A DNA stretch of 64,000 nt from NCBI GenBank assembly GCA_025059595.1, contig JANXDI010000029.1, positions 93,561-157,560 on the forward strand, written 5' to 3'. The stretch's first letter is position 1. Each line of letters begins with the position of its first letter. Under the pieces are notes generated by a model. The model was not told the DNA's origin. It was given only the letters and a program-made list of their open reading frames with translations, and did no database searches. This DNA comes from Candidatus Calditenuaceae archaeon (GTDB taxonomy: Archaea; Thermoproteota; Nitrososphaeria_A; Caldarchaeales; Calditenuaceae). Of the stretch, positions 52,135 to 58,662 are shown piece after piece. The translations under genes were made by a program, and so were the position numbers.

Positions 52135-52626
52135 TCAGACCCTGAACACCCCCATAAGAGCGTCGAGGGTGTATAGAAGTGCGAAGACGGCGAGAGAGAT
52201 GCTGAGCCAGAAGAGTGCCCTCTGGCGAGCATTAAGAGAGGCGGGCTGCTCGAAAGGCTCCGGCCTACCCGGTTTTCCCACCAAGAAACCAAAATGCGTG
52301 AGAATCAGCCTCAATCCGTTAAAAGTGTGTAGAGCTACGAGGAAACCTATAACGGCGAGGCCCACGTCGAAGACGGGGTTCTTCAGAAGCTCTACAGACT
52401 TCTGATGAGCAGCTTCGGCAAAGCTGTATTCAGGTACAGTCCAGACGGTAATCCCACCAACAAAATTACCAGTCTCTAAGATGTGTGCTATGAAGTAAAG
52501 TGAGACAGCAACACCGCTTATTCTCTGAAGGACGAAGCTCCATCTCTCGAGGCCATATCTGCCGGGTACCAGCATGACCCTAAGTGATTGAAGAACTTTA
52601 GTCCTACCCTCTCTCTGAGACAACAT
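52135..52626 (-). CDS. sdhC: Succinate dehydrogenase cytochrome b subunit SdhC
   Basis: A 163-residue membrane anchor with about three hydrophobic segments. It has 'VLQRISGVAVSLYFIAHILE', the usual SdhC quinone/heme start, and ALHTFNGLRLILTHFG. ATG 52626 is chosen because a TATA-like GAAAAATATTTTTC at 52649-52662 is 29 nt upstream; the open frame continues to 52851 but only as an antisense overlap with the divergent reductase gene, and those extra 75 residues look unrelated to SdhC. First gene of sdhCDB. Confidence 0.88.
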   Translation of the reverse strand: MLSQREGRTKVLQSLRVMLVPGRYGLERWSFVLQRISGVAVSLYFIAHILETGNFVGGITVWTVPEYSFAEAAHQKSVELLKNPVFDVGLAVIGFLVALHTFNGLRLILTHFGFLVGKPGRPEPFEQPASLNARQRALFWLSISLAVFALLYTLDALMGVFRV

Positions 52627-52648
52627 ATAAGATAAAGGCTTAGGAGTT

Positions 52649-52662
52649 GAAAAATATTTTTT
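52649..52662 (-). promoter_or_regulatory. TATA-like element of sdhCDB
   Basis: GAAAAATATTTTTC, itself palindromic, is centred about 29 nt before sdhC ATG 52626. A second element (TAATATAAG, 52686-52694) about 35 nt away serves the divergent reductase gene. Confidence 0.5.
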
Positions 52663-52685
52663 CAATACAAGCTGACGTATAAGAG

Positions 52686-52694
52686 TAATATAAG
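52686..52694 (+). promoter_or_regulatory. TATA-like element of the FNR-like gene
   Basis: TAATATAAG is centred 24 nt before the TTG start at 52714. Confidence 0.45.
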
Positions 52695-52713
52695 GCCATT
52701 CAGCCTTTTCGGC

Positions 52714-53559
52714 TTGGGTTTGGAGACTTCCCAAAAGAGCACGCGGCTCGTTATGACCATAGTCGATATAGCAGATGAGACAGACCTGTGCAAGACTTAC
52801 AAGTTTGTAAGCCTTTTCAATCAAGAAATATTCCCATATCACCCGGGCCAAGATGTAAAGCTTTATTTCGACACACCGCTAAAGAAAAACGATTTCAGGC
52901 TTTACTCCATCGCCTCGCCTCCCACGAGAAAAAGTTTCATGGAGCTAACCATCAAAAGTGAACATGGGCAGTTTGCCCCATACTTCTTGGCAAAGGCAAA
53001 AGTGAATGACCAATATGTCATAGAGGGGCCTTACGGACGGTTTCTCAGTAAGCCGCTCAGGATGATAAAAGATAAGGAGCTGGATACGCTTGTTTTTCTC
53101 GCAGCCTCGAGCGGAATAGTGCCTTTCCGCTGCTTCATAGAATATGCGATAGACGTGAAGTTAAATGTCGACATCTGGCTTTTTTATGTTAACCGAACGC
53201 GTAATGACTTGATATACCGCGGGCTCCTGCCTGTTTTGCTTGAAAATTGCCCAAAGTTGAGGCTCCTACTCAATTTTACGAGAGAGCATGAAATATCCAT
53301 CCCAGAGCTTTATGAGACTGTTTGTAACGTCAAAGATGAGATTCGGGATAGGGTTGAATTTCTTTTCGGGAGGAGGCTTGAATTTGATGATATAGCGTCG
53401 AGAGTTGAGAATTGGAAGGAGGCTTGGTACGGAATTTGCGGGGGGGCTAGATTCATCGCCGGGGACAGACAGCTTGGGCAGGACGGCATGATGCAGAAAA
53501 TTGAGAAAGGTGGTGTCGAGAGGAGTAGAATAGAGATTGACTCGTACGGTACGAAATAG
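52714..53559 (+). CDS. Ferredoxin-NAD(P) reductase-like flavoprotein
   Basis: A 281-residue FAD/NAD(P)-binding reductase. The FAD motif is RLYSIAS (about 62-68) and the phosphate loop is KSEHGQFAPYF; the NAD(P) motif is ASSGIVPFRCFIEYA. The C-terminal part, with 'FGRRLEFDDIASRV' and the terminal GICGGARFIAGDRQ, deviates from plant-type ferredoxin reductases. No 2Fe-2S domain is present. It is divergent from sdhCDB with closely spaced promoters, so co-expression is possible. The redox partner is unknown. Confidence 0.8.
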   Translation: MGLETSQKSTRLVMTIVDIADETDLCKTYKFVSLFNQEIFPYHPGQDVKLYFDTPLKKNDFRLYSIASPPTRKSFMELTIKSEHGQFAPYFLAKAKVNDQYVIEGPYGRFLSKPLRMIKDKELDTLVFLAASSGIVPFRCFIEYAIDVKLNVDIWLFYVNRTRNDLIYRGLLPVLLENCPKLRLLLNFTREHEISIPELYETVCNVKDEIRDRVEFLFGRRLEFDDIASRVENWKEAWYGICGGARFIAGDRQLGQDGMMQKIEKGGVERSRIEIDSYGTK

Positions 53560-53573
53560 GCAATCAGGTTAGT

Positions 53574-54470
53574 TTAAGCTTTGGGGGTTATTGCATTGTT
53601 TAAAGATCTTAGGCCTAGCCAATTAGATAGAAAGTCGCCAAAAAGGTAGGTAGCCGCCGCCGTCCCTAGGGTCAGTGTTATGTTCAAAGCTAATTCCCGC
53701 CGCGCATCTAAGTCTCTAATCACTACACCATAGTATGTGAATCCCGTCATAAGTGTGATTGAGATTGCTATGGATGATGCGAAGGCTATGAGAATGTCTG
53801 CTGTCATGAAGAAGGGGAGTGCCTGTAGGCTGACCGAGGAGATGTAGGTTAAACCAGTTAAGAGGGCTGCTTTCATTGGGTTGATGATTGGCATCTGTTT
53901 AGCTTGTAAATAGGCTGCTACGCCCATAGATATTGCTGCCGCGAAGCCCACTACAAGACCTGCGATTCCTGCGAAGAGAGTCATGTTTGTAGCTCCTAAA
54001 AACCCAGCGTGAACACCGCTTATCTCGATTATAGAGTCGGCCAGGCCTAGGACGATGAACCCTAAATACTTGACCGCGCCCTCTTGTATTTGCCCTATAA
54101 GCATCTTCTCCAACTCCTCCTCTTCTTTAATTATGTGGAAGAGTGTCTCCCTCTCTTTCGGAGGCAGGACGCTATACAGCTCACGATACCATTTGACTAC
54201 AGACCGCTCATGCCTCTCGAGGAGGCGAGCCATAAACACTAGGCCAAGCAGCCTCCGCAACAGGATAATTATCCAAATTTTTAGCCTCGAAGGTGAATTA
54301 GGCTGATACTTTGAGAGTTGCTTCCAGAACTCGAAGTGCTCATACTCCTTCCTTGAGAGATTCGAGAGTATCTCCCTACGTTCAGAGTCCTTCTCCAAAC
54401 TCGCGAGGGACTTATAGATGATGTAATCGTGATACTCATCTATGGCGTATTTTTTGAGTTGCTTACTCAA
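53574..54470 (-). CDS. VIT1/CCC1 iron transporter-like protein with ferritin-like domain
   Basis: A 298-residue membrane protein. The N-terminal half (about 1-135) is a ferritin-like/rubrerythrin domain with ExxH motifs (SRKEYEHFEFW, ERHERSVVKWY) and an acidic EEEELEK stretch. The C-terminal half (about 140-295) has five hydrophobic segments and the VIT1 pattern 'LGLADSIIEISGVHAGFLGA' and GFAAAISMGVAAYLQAK. Likely moves Fe2+/Mn2+ across the membrane. Known as a fused family of membrane-bound ferritins; direction is unknown. Confidence 0.87.
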   Translation of the reverse strand: MSKQLKKYAIDEYHDYIIYKSLASLEKDSERREILSNLSRKEYEHFEFWKQLSKYQPNSPSRLKIWIIILLRRLLGLVFMARLLERHERSVVKWYRELYSVLPPKERETLFHIIKEEEELEKMLIGQIQEGAVKYLGFIVLGLADSIIEISGVHAGFLGATNMTLFAGIAGLVVGFAAAISMGVAAYLQAKQMPIINPMKAALLTGLTYISSVSLQALPFFMTADILIAFASSIAISITLMTGFTYYGVVIRDLDARRELALNITLTLGTAAATYLFGDFLSNWLGLRSLNNAITPKA

Positions 54471-54496
54471 TCAATCTAAATTTTATGGGGGTAGAA

Positions 54497-54505
54497 TTTT
54501 TATAT
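54497..54505 (+). promoter_or_regulatory. TATA-like element of the ribosomal L22 cluster
   Basis: TTTTTATAT is centred about 30 nt before L22 ATG 54532, supporting a start here and not the in-frame ATG at 54442. Confidence 0.45.
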
Positions 54506-54531
54506 TGCTTCGCAGAAAAATCCTCAGAAAA

Positions 54532-54990
54532 ATGCCACAATGGGACTATTCTATGGAGGGGTTGGACCCTGACAGCTCGGTTAAGGCGTCTCTTAGGGAG
54601 GTTGACCTCTCCCCGAAGTGGAGTCGTGAAGTTTGCGCCGCTATTAGGGGTTTGAGGCTACAAGATGCGAGAAGGCTTCTCGAAGATGTGGTGGCCAAGA
54701 GGAGAATGATTCCATATCGGCGTTATAGGAAGCTCAGGGGCCACCACTCACAGACCCGTGGGCCTGGGGGTTACCCTGTGAAAGTCGCAAAATCGCTCCT
54801 CAAACTCCTTGACACGCTTGAAGCTAATGCAGAGTTTAAGGGCCTTGACACCGATAGACTCGTCCTCGTCCATGCCGAGGTTCACAGGGCTCGAGTTATC
54901 AAGAAATTCTTCCCTAGGGCGTTTGGTAGAGCCTCCCCTCATAACCGGGCGCTGGTGCATATTGAGGTTGCGGCTTTGCAGAGGTCCTAA
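54532..54990 (+). CDS. rpl22: Large ribosomal subunit protein L22 (uL22)
   Basis: 50S protein lining the exit tunnel, about 152 residues. The archaeal L22 segments 'YRRYRKLRGHHSQTRGPGGYPVKVA', KAVKSLLKL-like 'AKSLLKLLDTLEANAE' and 'HRARVIKKFFPRAFGRASP' are clear. The open frame extends 90 nt further 5', into the VIT1 gene, but the TATA at 54497-54505 and the family start support ATG 54532. First gene of the cluster; the usual S19-L2 genes upstream are absent. Confidence 0.94.
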   Translation: MPQWDYSMEGLDPDSSVKASLREVDLSPKWSREVCAAIRGLRLQDARRLLEDVVAKRRMIPYRRYRKLRGHHSQTRGPGGYPVKVAKSLLKLLDTLEANAEFKGLDTDRLVLVHAEVHRARVIKKFFPRAFGRASPHNRALVHIEVAALQRS

Positions 54991-55044
54991 GTCTATTAAG
55001 GGTAATCAATCTTTAAATAGAGTTAGGCCAGCAAAGATGGTAGA

Positions 55045-55662
55045 TTGGTAACAACGGTCTCCAAAATACTTCAGAAGAGCTTCAGGAGAGGCGAGTTAAT
55101 CGAGTTCATTAAGAGTCGGCTCAGGGACGCCCTCGTAGGAGACATCTCTATCACAACCTCACCCATCGGGACAAACATAATTATTTATTGCATGAAGCCG
55201 GGGCTAGTTATCGGGACCCGAGGACGGACGATAAAGTCTCTGCAGGAGGAGGTTGAGCGGAGGTTTGGTTTTGAGAATGTGCAGATTTCTGTCTCTGAGA
55301 TTGAGGTTCCTGAGCTCAACGCCGAGGTTATGGCTCAGAGGATTGCTCAGGCTATTGCGAGCGGTGTGAGGTGGCGGAGGGTCTCATTCTGGGCTTTGAG
55401 GAGGATAATGGATGCAGGTGCAGTTGGTGCTGAGATAGTTATCTCGGGGAAGTTGACTTCCGCGCGTTCGAGGTCTGAAAAGTTCACGGCCGGGTTGATA
55501 CCGAAGTCCGGCGAGTTCGCAAAATATGTTCGTGTTGGCATCGCTCATGTCCAGCTCGCTACAGGAATCTACGGGGTCAAGGTCAAAATATATCCAGCAA
55601 ACGCGCCTCTTCCTGAGCAAGTGAATGTAGCCGAGAAGAAGGAGGTAGTGGAGGCGGGTTAG
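55045..55662 (+). CDS. rps3: Small ribosomal subunit protein S3 (uS3)
   Basis: 30S protein at the mRNA entry site, 205 residues. KH domain 'MKPGLVIGTRGRTIKSLQEE' and the C-terminal region with 'RRIMDAGAVGAEIVISGKL', 'EKFTAGLIPKSGE' are diagnostic. The start appears to be TTG 55045: ATG 55037 is out of frame, and a TATA-like CTTTAAATAG (55011-55020) lies 30 nt upstream. Confidence 0.95.
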   Translation: MVTTVSKILQKSFRRGELIEFIKSRLRDALVGDISITTSPIGTNIIIYCMKPGLVIGTRGRTIKSLQEEVERRFGFENVQISVSEIEVPELNAEVMAQRIAQAIASGVRWRRVSFWALRRIMDAGAVGAEIVISGKLTSARSRSEKFTAGLIPKSGEFAKYVRVGIAHVQLATGIYGVKVKIYPANAPLPEQVNVAEKKEVVEAG

Positions 55663-55664
55663 TC

Positions 55665-55871
55665 TTGGTAAAGGAAGTAAAGCAGCTTAGGGAGAAAAGC
55701 TTGGAGGAGCTGGATGAGGAGCTTGAAGCCGCTCGGACAGAGCTCCGAAATGTTAAAATTAAACTCTCGATGGCGGGTCAAGGAGAAAATACCGCTAATA
55801 TACGAAACCTGAGAAAGAGAATCGCGAGGATTATGACGATTATGAAGGAAAAGCAGCTTGAAGAGGGTTAG
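55665..55871 (+). CDS. rpl29: Large ribosomal subunit protein L29 (uL29)
   Basis: A 68-residue helical-hairpin 50S protein, recognised from 'QLREKSLEELDEELEAARTELRNVKIKL' split by family positions and 'NIRNLRKRIARIMTIMKEK'. Start is TTG 55665, 2 nt after rps3, and its end overlaps rnp1 by 14 nt. Confidence 0.94.
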   Translation: MVKEVKQLREKSLEELDEELEAARTELRNVKIKLSMAGQGENTANIRNLRKRIARIMTIMKEKQLEEG

Positions 55872-56130
55872 GCAGATAATTTCTCTCGTTGGTCATCGTT
55901 GTAGAGTCACTAGGAAGTCAGACGGTGCAAGCTGGAGTGAATTGATAATAGGTGAGACAGCAAACACAGTCCTGATAGAGGCGCCTTCAGGTGTGAAGAG
56001 AATTCCGAAAAGGGGGCACATTTTTGAGGTCCTGACCGAAAGGGGTGTTTTGGTTGCTGATGGGGACCAGCTCGTTGGGCGGCCATCTCAAAGGCTTAAG
56101 AGGGTCCGCCGCAGCTGGCAAAGGCCTTAG
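55858..56130 (+). CDS. rnp1: Ribonuclease P protein component 1 (P29/Rpp29)
   Basis: Protein subunit of archaeal RNase P, 90 residues. It has the Sm-like core 'LVGHRCRVTRKSDGASWSELIIGETANTVLIEA' split by conserved positions, 'GVKRIPKRGHIFEV' and VGRPSQRLKRVRR. It lies in the usual archaeal place between L29 and S17. TTG 55858 starts inside rpl29. Works with L7Ae (15303) on 5' processing of tRNAs; the catalytic RNA is not in this window. Confidence 0.93.
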   Translation: MKRVRQIISLVGHRCRVTRKSDGASWSELIIGETANTVLIEAPSGVKRIPKRGHIFEVLTERGVLVADGDQLVGRPSQRLKRVRRSWQRP

Positions 56131-56204
56131 CTTATGGGCGGGTTTTTTGCTTGTTCATCCTTATTAAAACGTGTAGTGCGGTAGAGTAGGCTGGTCGGAA
56201 GAGG

Positions 56205-56558
56205 ATGTCAAGCGGGCAAGTAAATAACATTGGTATTGGGGTCCACCCCCCTCGGAGTGCGTGTGATGACGAGAACTGCCCGTTTCACGGCTCCCTCAGA
56301 GTTAGAGGCATCATACTTACAGGCAGGGTTTACAAGAAGCTGATGAAGAAAGCGGTTGTTGTTGAAAGGGTCACAACTCAATTTGTCAGGAAATATAAGA
56401 GATATATGCGAAAGAGGTCGAGAATTTCAGCACACTTACCGCCCTGCATAGGGGTGGAGGTGGGTGACATGGTGAGAATTGCGGAGACTAGACCTATATC
56501 CAAGACTATTAGCTTTGTTGTCATAGAGAATTTGGGAAGAGGTGGTGAGAATGTCTAA
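56205..56558 (+). CDS. rps17: Small ribosomal subunit protein S17 (uS17)
   Basis: 30S protein, 117 residues, recognised from 'IGIGVHPPRSACDDENCPFHGSLRVRG', 'LTGRVYKKLMKKAVVVERV', YMRKRSRISAHLPPCI and VGDMVRIAETRPISKTISFVV. The N-terminal extension with CDDENCPFH is archaeal. A TATA-like TTATTAAAACG lies at about 56158-56170, so this may also be an internal promoter of the cluster. ATG 56205 follows GGAAGAGG. Confidence 0.95.
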   Translation: MSSGQVNNIGIGVHPPRSACDDENCPFHGSLRVRGIILTGRVYKKLMKKAVVVERVTTQFVRKYKRYMRKRSRISAHLPPCIGVEVGDMVRIAETRPISKTISFVVIENLGRGGENV

Positions 56559-56985
56559 AAGGTCTAGAGCTGTAGCGGAGGTGGGCGTCCTTCTCAGAAG
56601 GCCGAACATACCGAGGACAATCAACAAGGGAGCATACGTCCTATGTGCTGATAACACGGGCGCCCAAGTCCTGAAGGTCATTCAGGTGATCGGGCTCAAG
56701 CAGAGGCTGAGACGGCAGCCCGCCGCGGGTGTAGGTGACCTCGTCGCTGTGACCGTGAAGAAAGGGCCGATTGACCTGAGGAAGAAGGTCATGCACGCTG
56801 TGATAATAAGGCAAAAGAAGCCCTATAGGCGGCCTGATGGGACCTGGATTGCTTTTGAGGACTCTGCGGCTGTTCTCGTTACTCCCGAGGGTGATGTGAA
56901 GGGTTCGGAAATAAAGGGTCCTGTGGCGCGCGAGGCGGCTGAGAGGTGGTCGAAGATAGCTAACATAGCCTCGATACTTGTGTGA
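56551..56985 (+). CDS. rpl14: Large ribosomal subunit protein L14 (uL14)
   Basis: 50S protein at the subunit interface, 144 residues from ATG 56551 (GTG at 56542 is in frame). Diagnostic are 'YVLCADNTGAQVLKVIQVIG', VGDLVAVTVKKGPIDLRKKVMHAVIIRQKK and the C-terminal 'GSEIKGPVAREAAERW'. The start lies inside S17; GGTGGTGAG precedes it. Confidence 0.95.
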   Translation: MSKRSRAVAEVGVLLRRPNIPRTINKGAYVLCADNTGAQVLKVIQVIGLKQRLRRQPAAGVGDLVAVTVKKGPIDLRKKVMHAVIIRQKKPYRRPDGTWIAFEDSAAVLVTPEGDVKGSEIKGPVAREAAERWSKIANIASILV

Positions 56986-56991
56986 TGTTGT

Positions 56992-57360
56992 ATGGCTAGA
57001 AGTTCCTCCGCGACGAAAGACCCTTCGCGTCAGAGGCTTTTACTCCATACCACCCCTAAACATCTTCTTCCCAAACTGATGTCAGCCCACCTGAGCCAAG
57101 AACTCAAGTCAAAGTATGAGCGAAGGTCCCTCCCGCTGAGGGTCGGCGACACAGTAAAGATTTTGCGGGGAGAGTACAGAGGCATACAAGGCAGAGTTAA
57201 AGGCGTCAGTAGGTCGAAACAGTTTGTCTATATCGATGGCCTGACAAGGAAGCGGGCCGACGGCAGGGTAGTCGACATACCGGTTCATGTCTCGAATCTC
57301 GTGATTATAGCTCTGAACCTTGATGATAAGTTTAGGAAGGAGAAGCTGGGTGAGGGGTAG
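56992..57360 (+). CDS. rpl24: Large ribosomal subunit protein L24 (uL24)
   Basis: 50S assembly initiator, 122 residues, with the KOW motif 'LRVGDTVKILRGEYRGIQGRVKGV' and VDIPVHVSNLVIIALNL. An N-terminal extension of about 30 residues ('ARSSSATKDPSRQR') precedes the family region, as in other archaeal L24. Starts 6 nt after L14. Confidence 0.94.
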   Translation: MARSSSATKDPSRQRLLLHTTPKHLLPKLMSAHLSQELKSKYERRSLPLRVGDTVKILRGEYRGIQGRVKGVSRSKQFVYIDGLTRKRADGRVVDIPVHVSNLVIIALNLDDKFRKEKLGEG

Positions 57361-57363
57361 GGT

Positions 57364-58080
57364 ATGCATTTAAAAAGGCTAGCCGCGCCCAAGGTCCTCA
57401 AGATACCTCGGAAGACGTACAAGTTCGTCCCGAGGCCCGAGCCAGGCCGACACCCTCTCGAGGAATCTATCCCACTTGCGGTTATTTTAAGGGATATTCT
57501 GAAATTAGCGGACACATATGCGGAGGCTAAGAAGATTATACATCTGGGGAGGATTCTTGTTGACGGTGAGGTTGTCACCGAGCCTCGTTTTGGTGTTGGG
57601 TTGATGGATATAGTTTCTATTCCATCTATTGATAAGAGTTATCGCGTCCTCCCCCGTTTCGAAAGAGGCTTAGAACTTTTGGAGATAAGTATTGATGAGG
57701 CGGGAATAAAGCCCTGTCAAGTGAAGCGAAAACAACATGTAAATGGTGGTCACATACAGTTCACTCTGCACGACGGTCGGAACATACAATTCCCCCCAAA
57801 CAGCCCGGAAATTCAGTCGATAAAGGTTGGGGATACTTTCCTAGTTGAGATTCCCAGCATGGTGGTCCGCGCTGTCTTCAAGAGAGTTGTGGGCTCCTAT
57901 TGCTTGATTACCTCTGGTTCTAGGATGGGTCTTCACGGGAGGCTTGCCTCGATAGACGTTGAGAGGGCCTATCCTGCAAAGAGACACGCGGTTCTTGAGT
58001 CAGGTGTGGGTAAGGTGACGACGATTCTTGACTACTTTATGTCTATTGGTGAGGATAAACCATGGATAGCACTGTTTTAG
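57364..58080 (+). CDS. rps4e: Small ribosomal subunit protein S4e (eS4)
   Basis: Archaeal/eukaryotic 30S protein of 238 residues with 'HLKRLAAPKVLKIPRKTYKFVPRPEPGRHP', an S4-like RNA-binding domain around 'EAKKIIHLGRILVDGEVV' and VGLMDIVSIP. The ATG is 3 nt after L24; its end overlaps L5 by 19 nt. Its position between L24 and L5 is the usual archaeal one. Confidence 0.95.
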   Translation: MHLKRLAAPKVLKIPRKTYKFVPRPEPGRHPLEESIPLAVILRDILKLADTYAEAKKIIHLGRILVDGEVVTEPRFGVGLMDIVSIPSIDKSYRVLPRFERGLELLEISIDEAGIKPCQVKRKQHVNGGHIQFTLHDGRNIQFPPNSPEIQSIKVGDTFLVEIPSMVVRAVFKRVVGSYCLITSGSRMGLHGRLASIDVERAYPAKRHAVLESGVGKVTTILDYFMSIGEDKPWIALF

Positions 58081-58586
58081 AGAGCCCGATGCGAAGGGTT
58101 AAGGTCAGCAAAGTTGTCGTCAACTCCTCTATAGGTGAAGGTGGCGTTAGGCTTGAGAGAGCTGTTAAGATTCTTGAGATGTTGACGGGACAGAAGCCCT
58201 CGGTCAGGAAGGCGAAAAAGACGATTCGCGGATTCGGGATAAGAAAGGGTGAACCTGTCGCAGCAGTCGTGACGTTGAGAGGAGCGAAGGCCGAGGAATT
58301 CCTGCGAAGGGCCTTAGCAGCTGTTGGAAACAGGCTCTCCAGCCAGAGCTTCGACGACTACGGCAACTTCGCCTTCGGAATAAGAGAACACCTCGAATTC
58401 CCTGGGACTAGGTATGACCCCGAGCTCGGAATCATAGGTATGGACATCATCGTTCATCTCGCCCGGCCAGGGTTGAGAGTCTCTGTTAGGCGGATAAGAA
58501 GGTCCAGAATCGGGAGACGGCATAGGCTCACGCGCGAGGAAGTAATAGAGTTCTTGAAGAGTGAGTTTGGGGTTATAATCGAGTGA
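58062..58586 (+). CDS. rpl5: Large ribosomal subunit protein L5 (uL5)
   Basis: 5S rRNA-binding protein of the 50S subunit, 174 residues. It has 'KVVVNSSIGEGGVRLERAVKILE', LTGQKPSVRKAKKTIRGFGIRKG and 'GIREHLEFPGTRYDPELGI'. The ribosomal cluster stops here; the usual next genes S14, S8, L6, L32e are missing and an unrelated exported metallopeptidase follows. Confidence 0.95.
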   Translation: MDSTVLESPMRRVKVSKVVVNSSIGEGGVRLERAVKILEMLTGQKPSVRKAKKTIRGFGIRKGEPVAAVVTLRGAKAEEFLRRALAAVGNRLSSQSFDDYGNFAFGIREHLEFPGTRYDPELGIIGMDIIVHLARPGLRVSVRRIRRSRIGRRHRLTREEVIEFLKSEFGVIIE

Positions 58587-58662
58587 TGGGGCAGCCGTCC
58601 TTGCAGCGGCCATATCGTTTCTGCGTAACAGCCAAGTGATTTATACACCTCCTTGAATTGAT

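Noticed and set aside
52627..52851. N-terminal extension of SdhC to 52851
   Set aside because: The extra 75 residues are antisense to the divergent reductase gene, have no membrane-anchor features, and lie upstream of the likely sdhC TATA box.
54442..54531. Longer L22 start at 54442
   Set aside because: The extra 30 residues overlap the divergent VIT1 gene and lie upstream of the TATA-like element.
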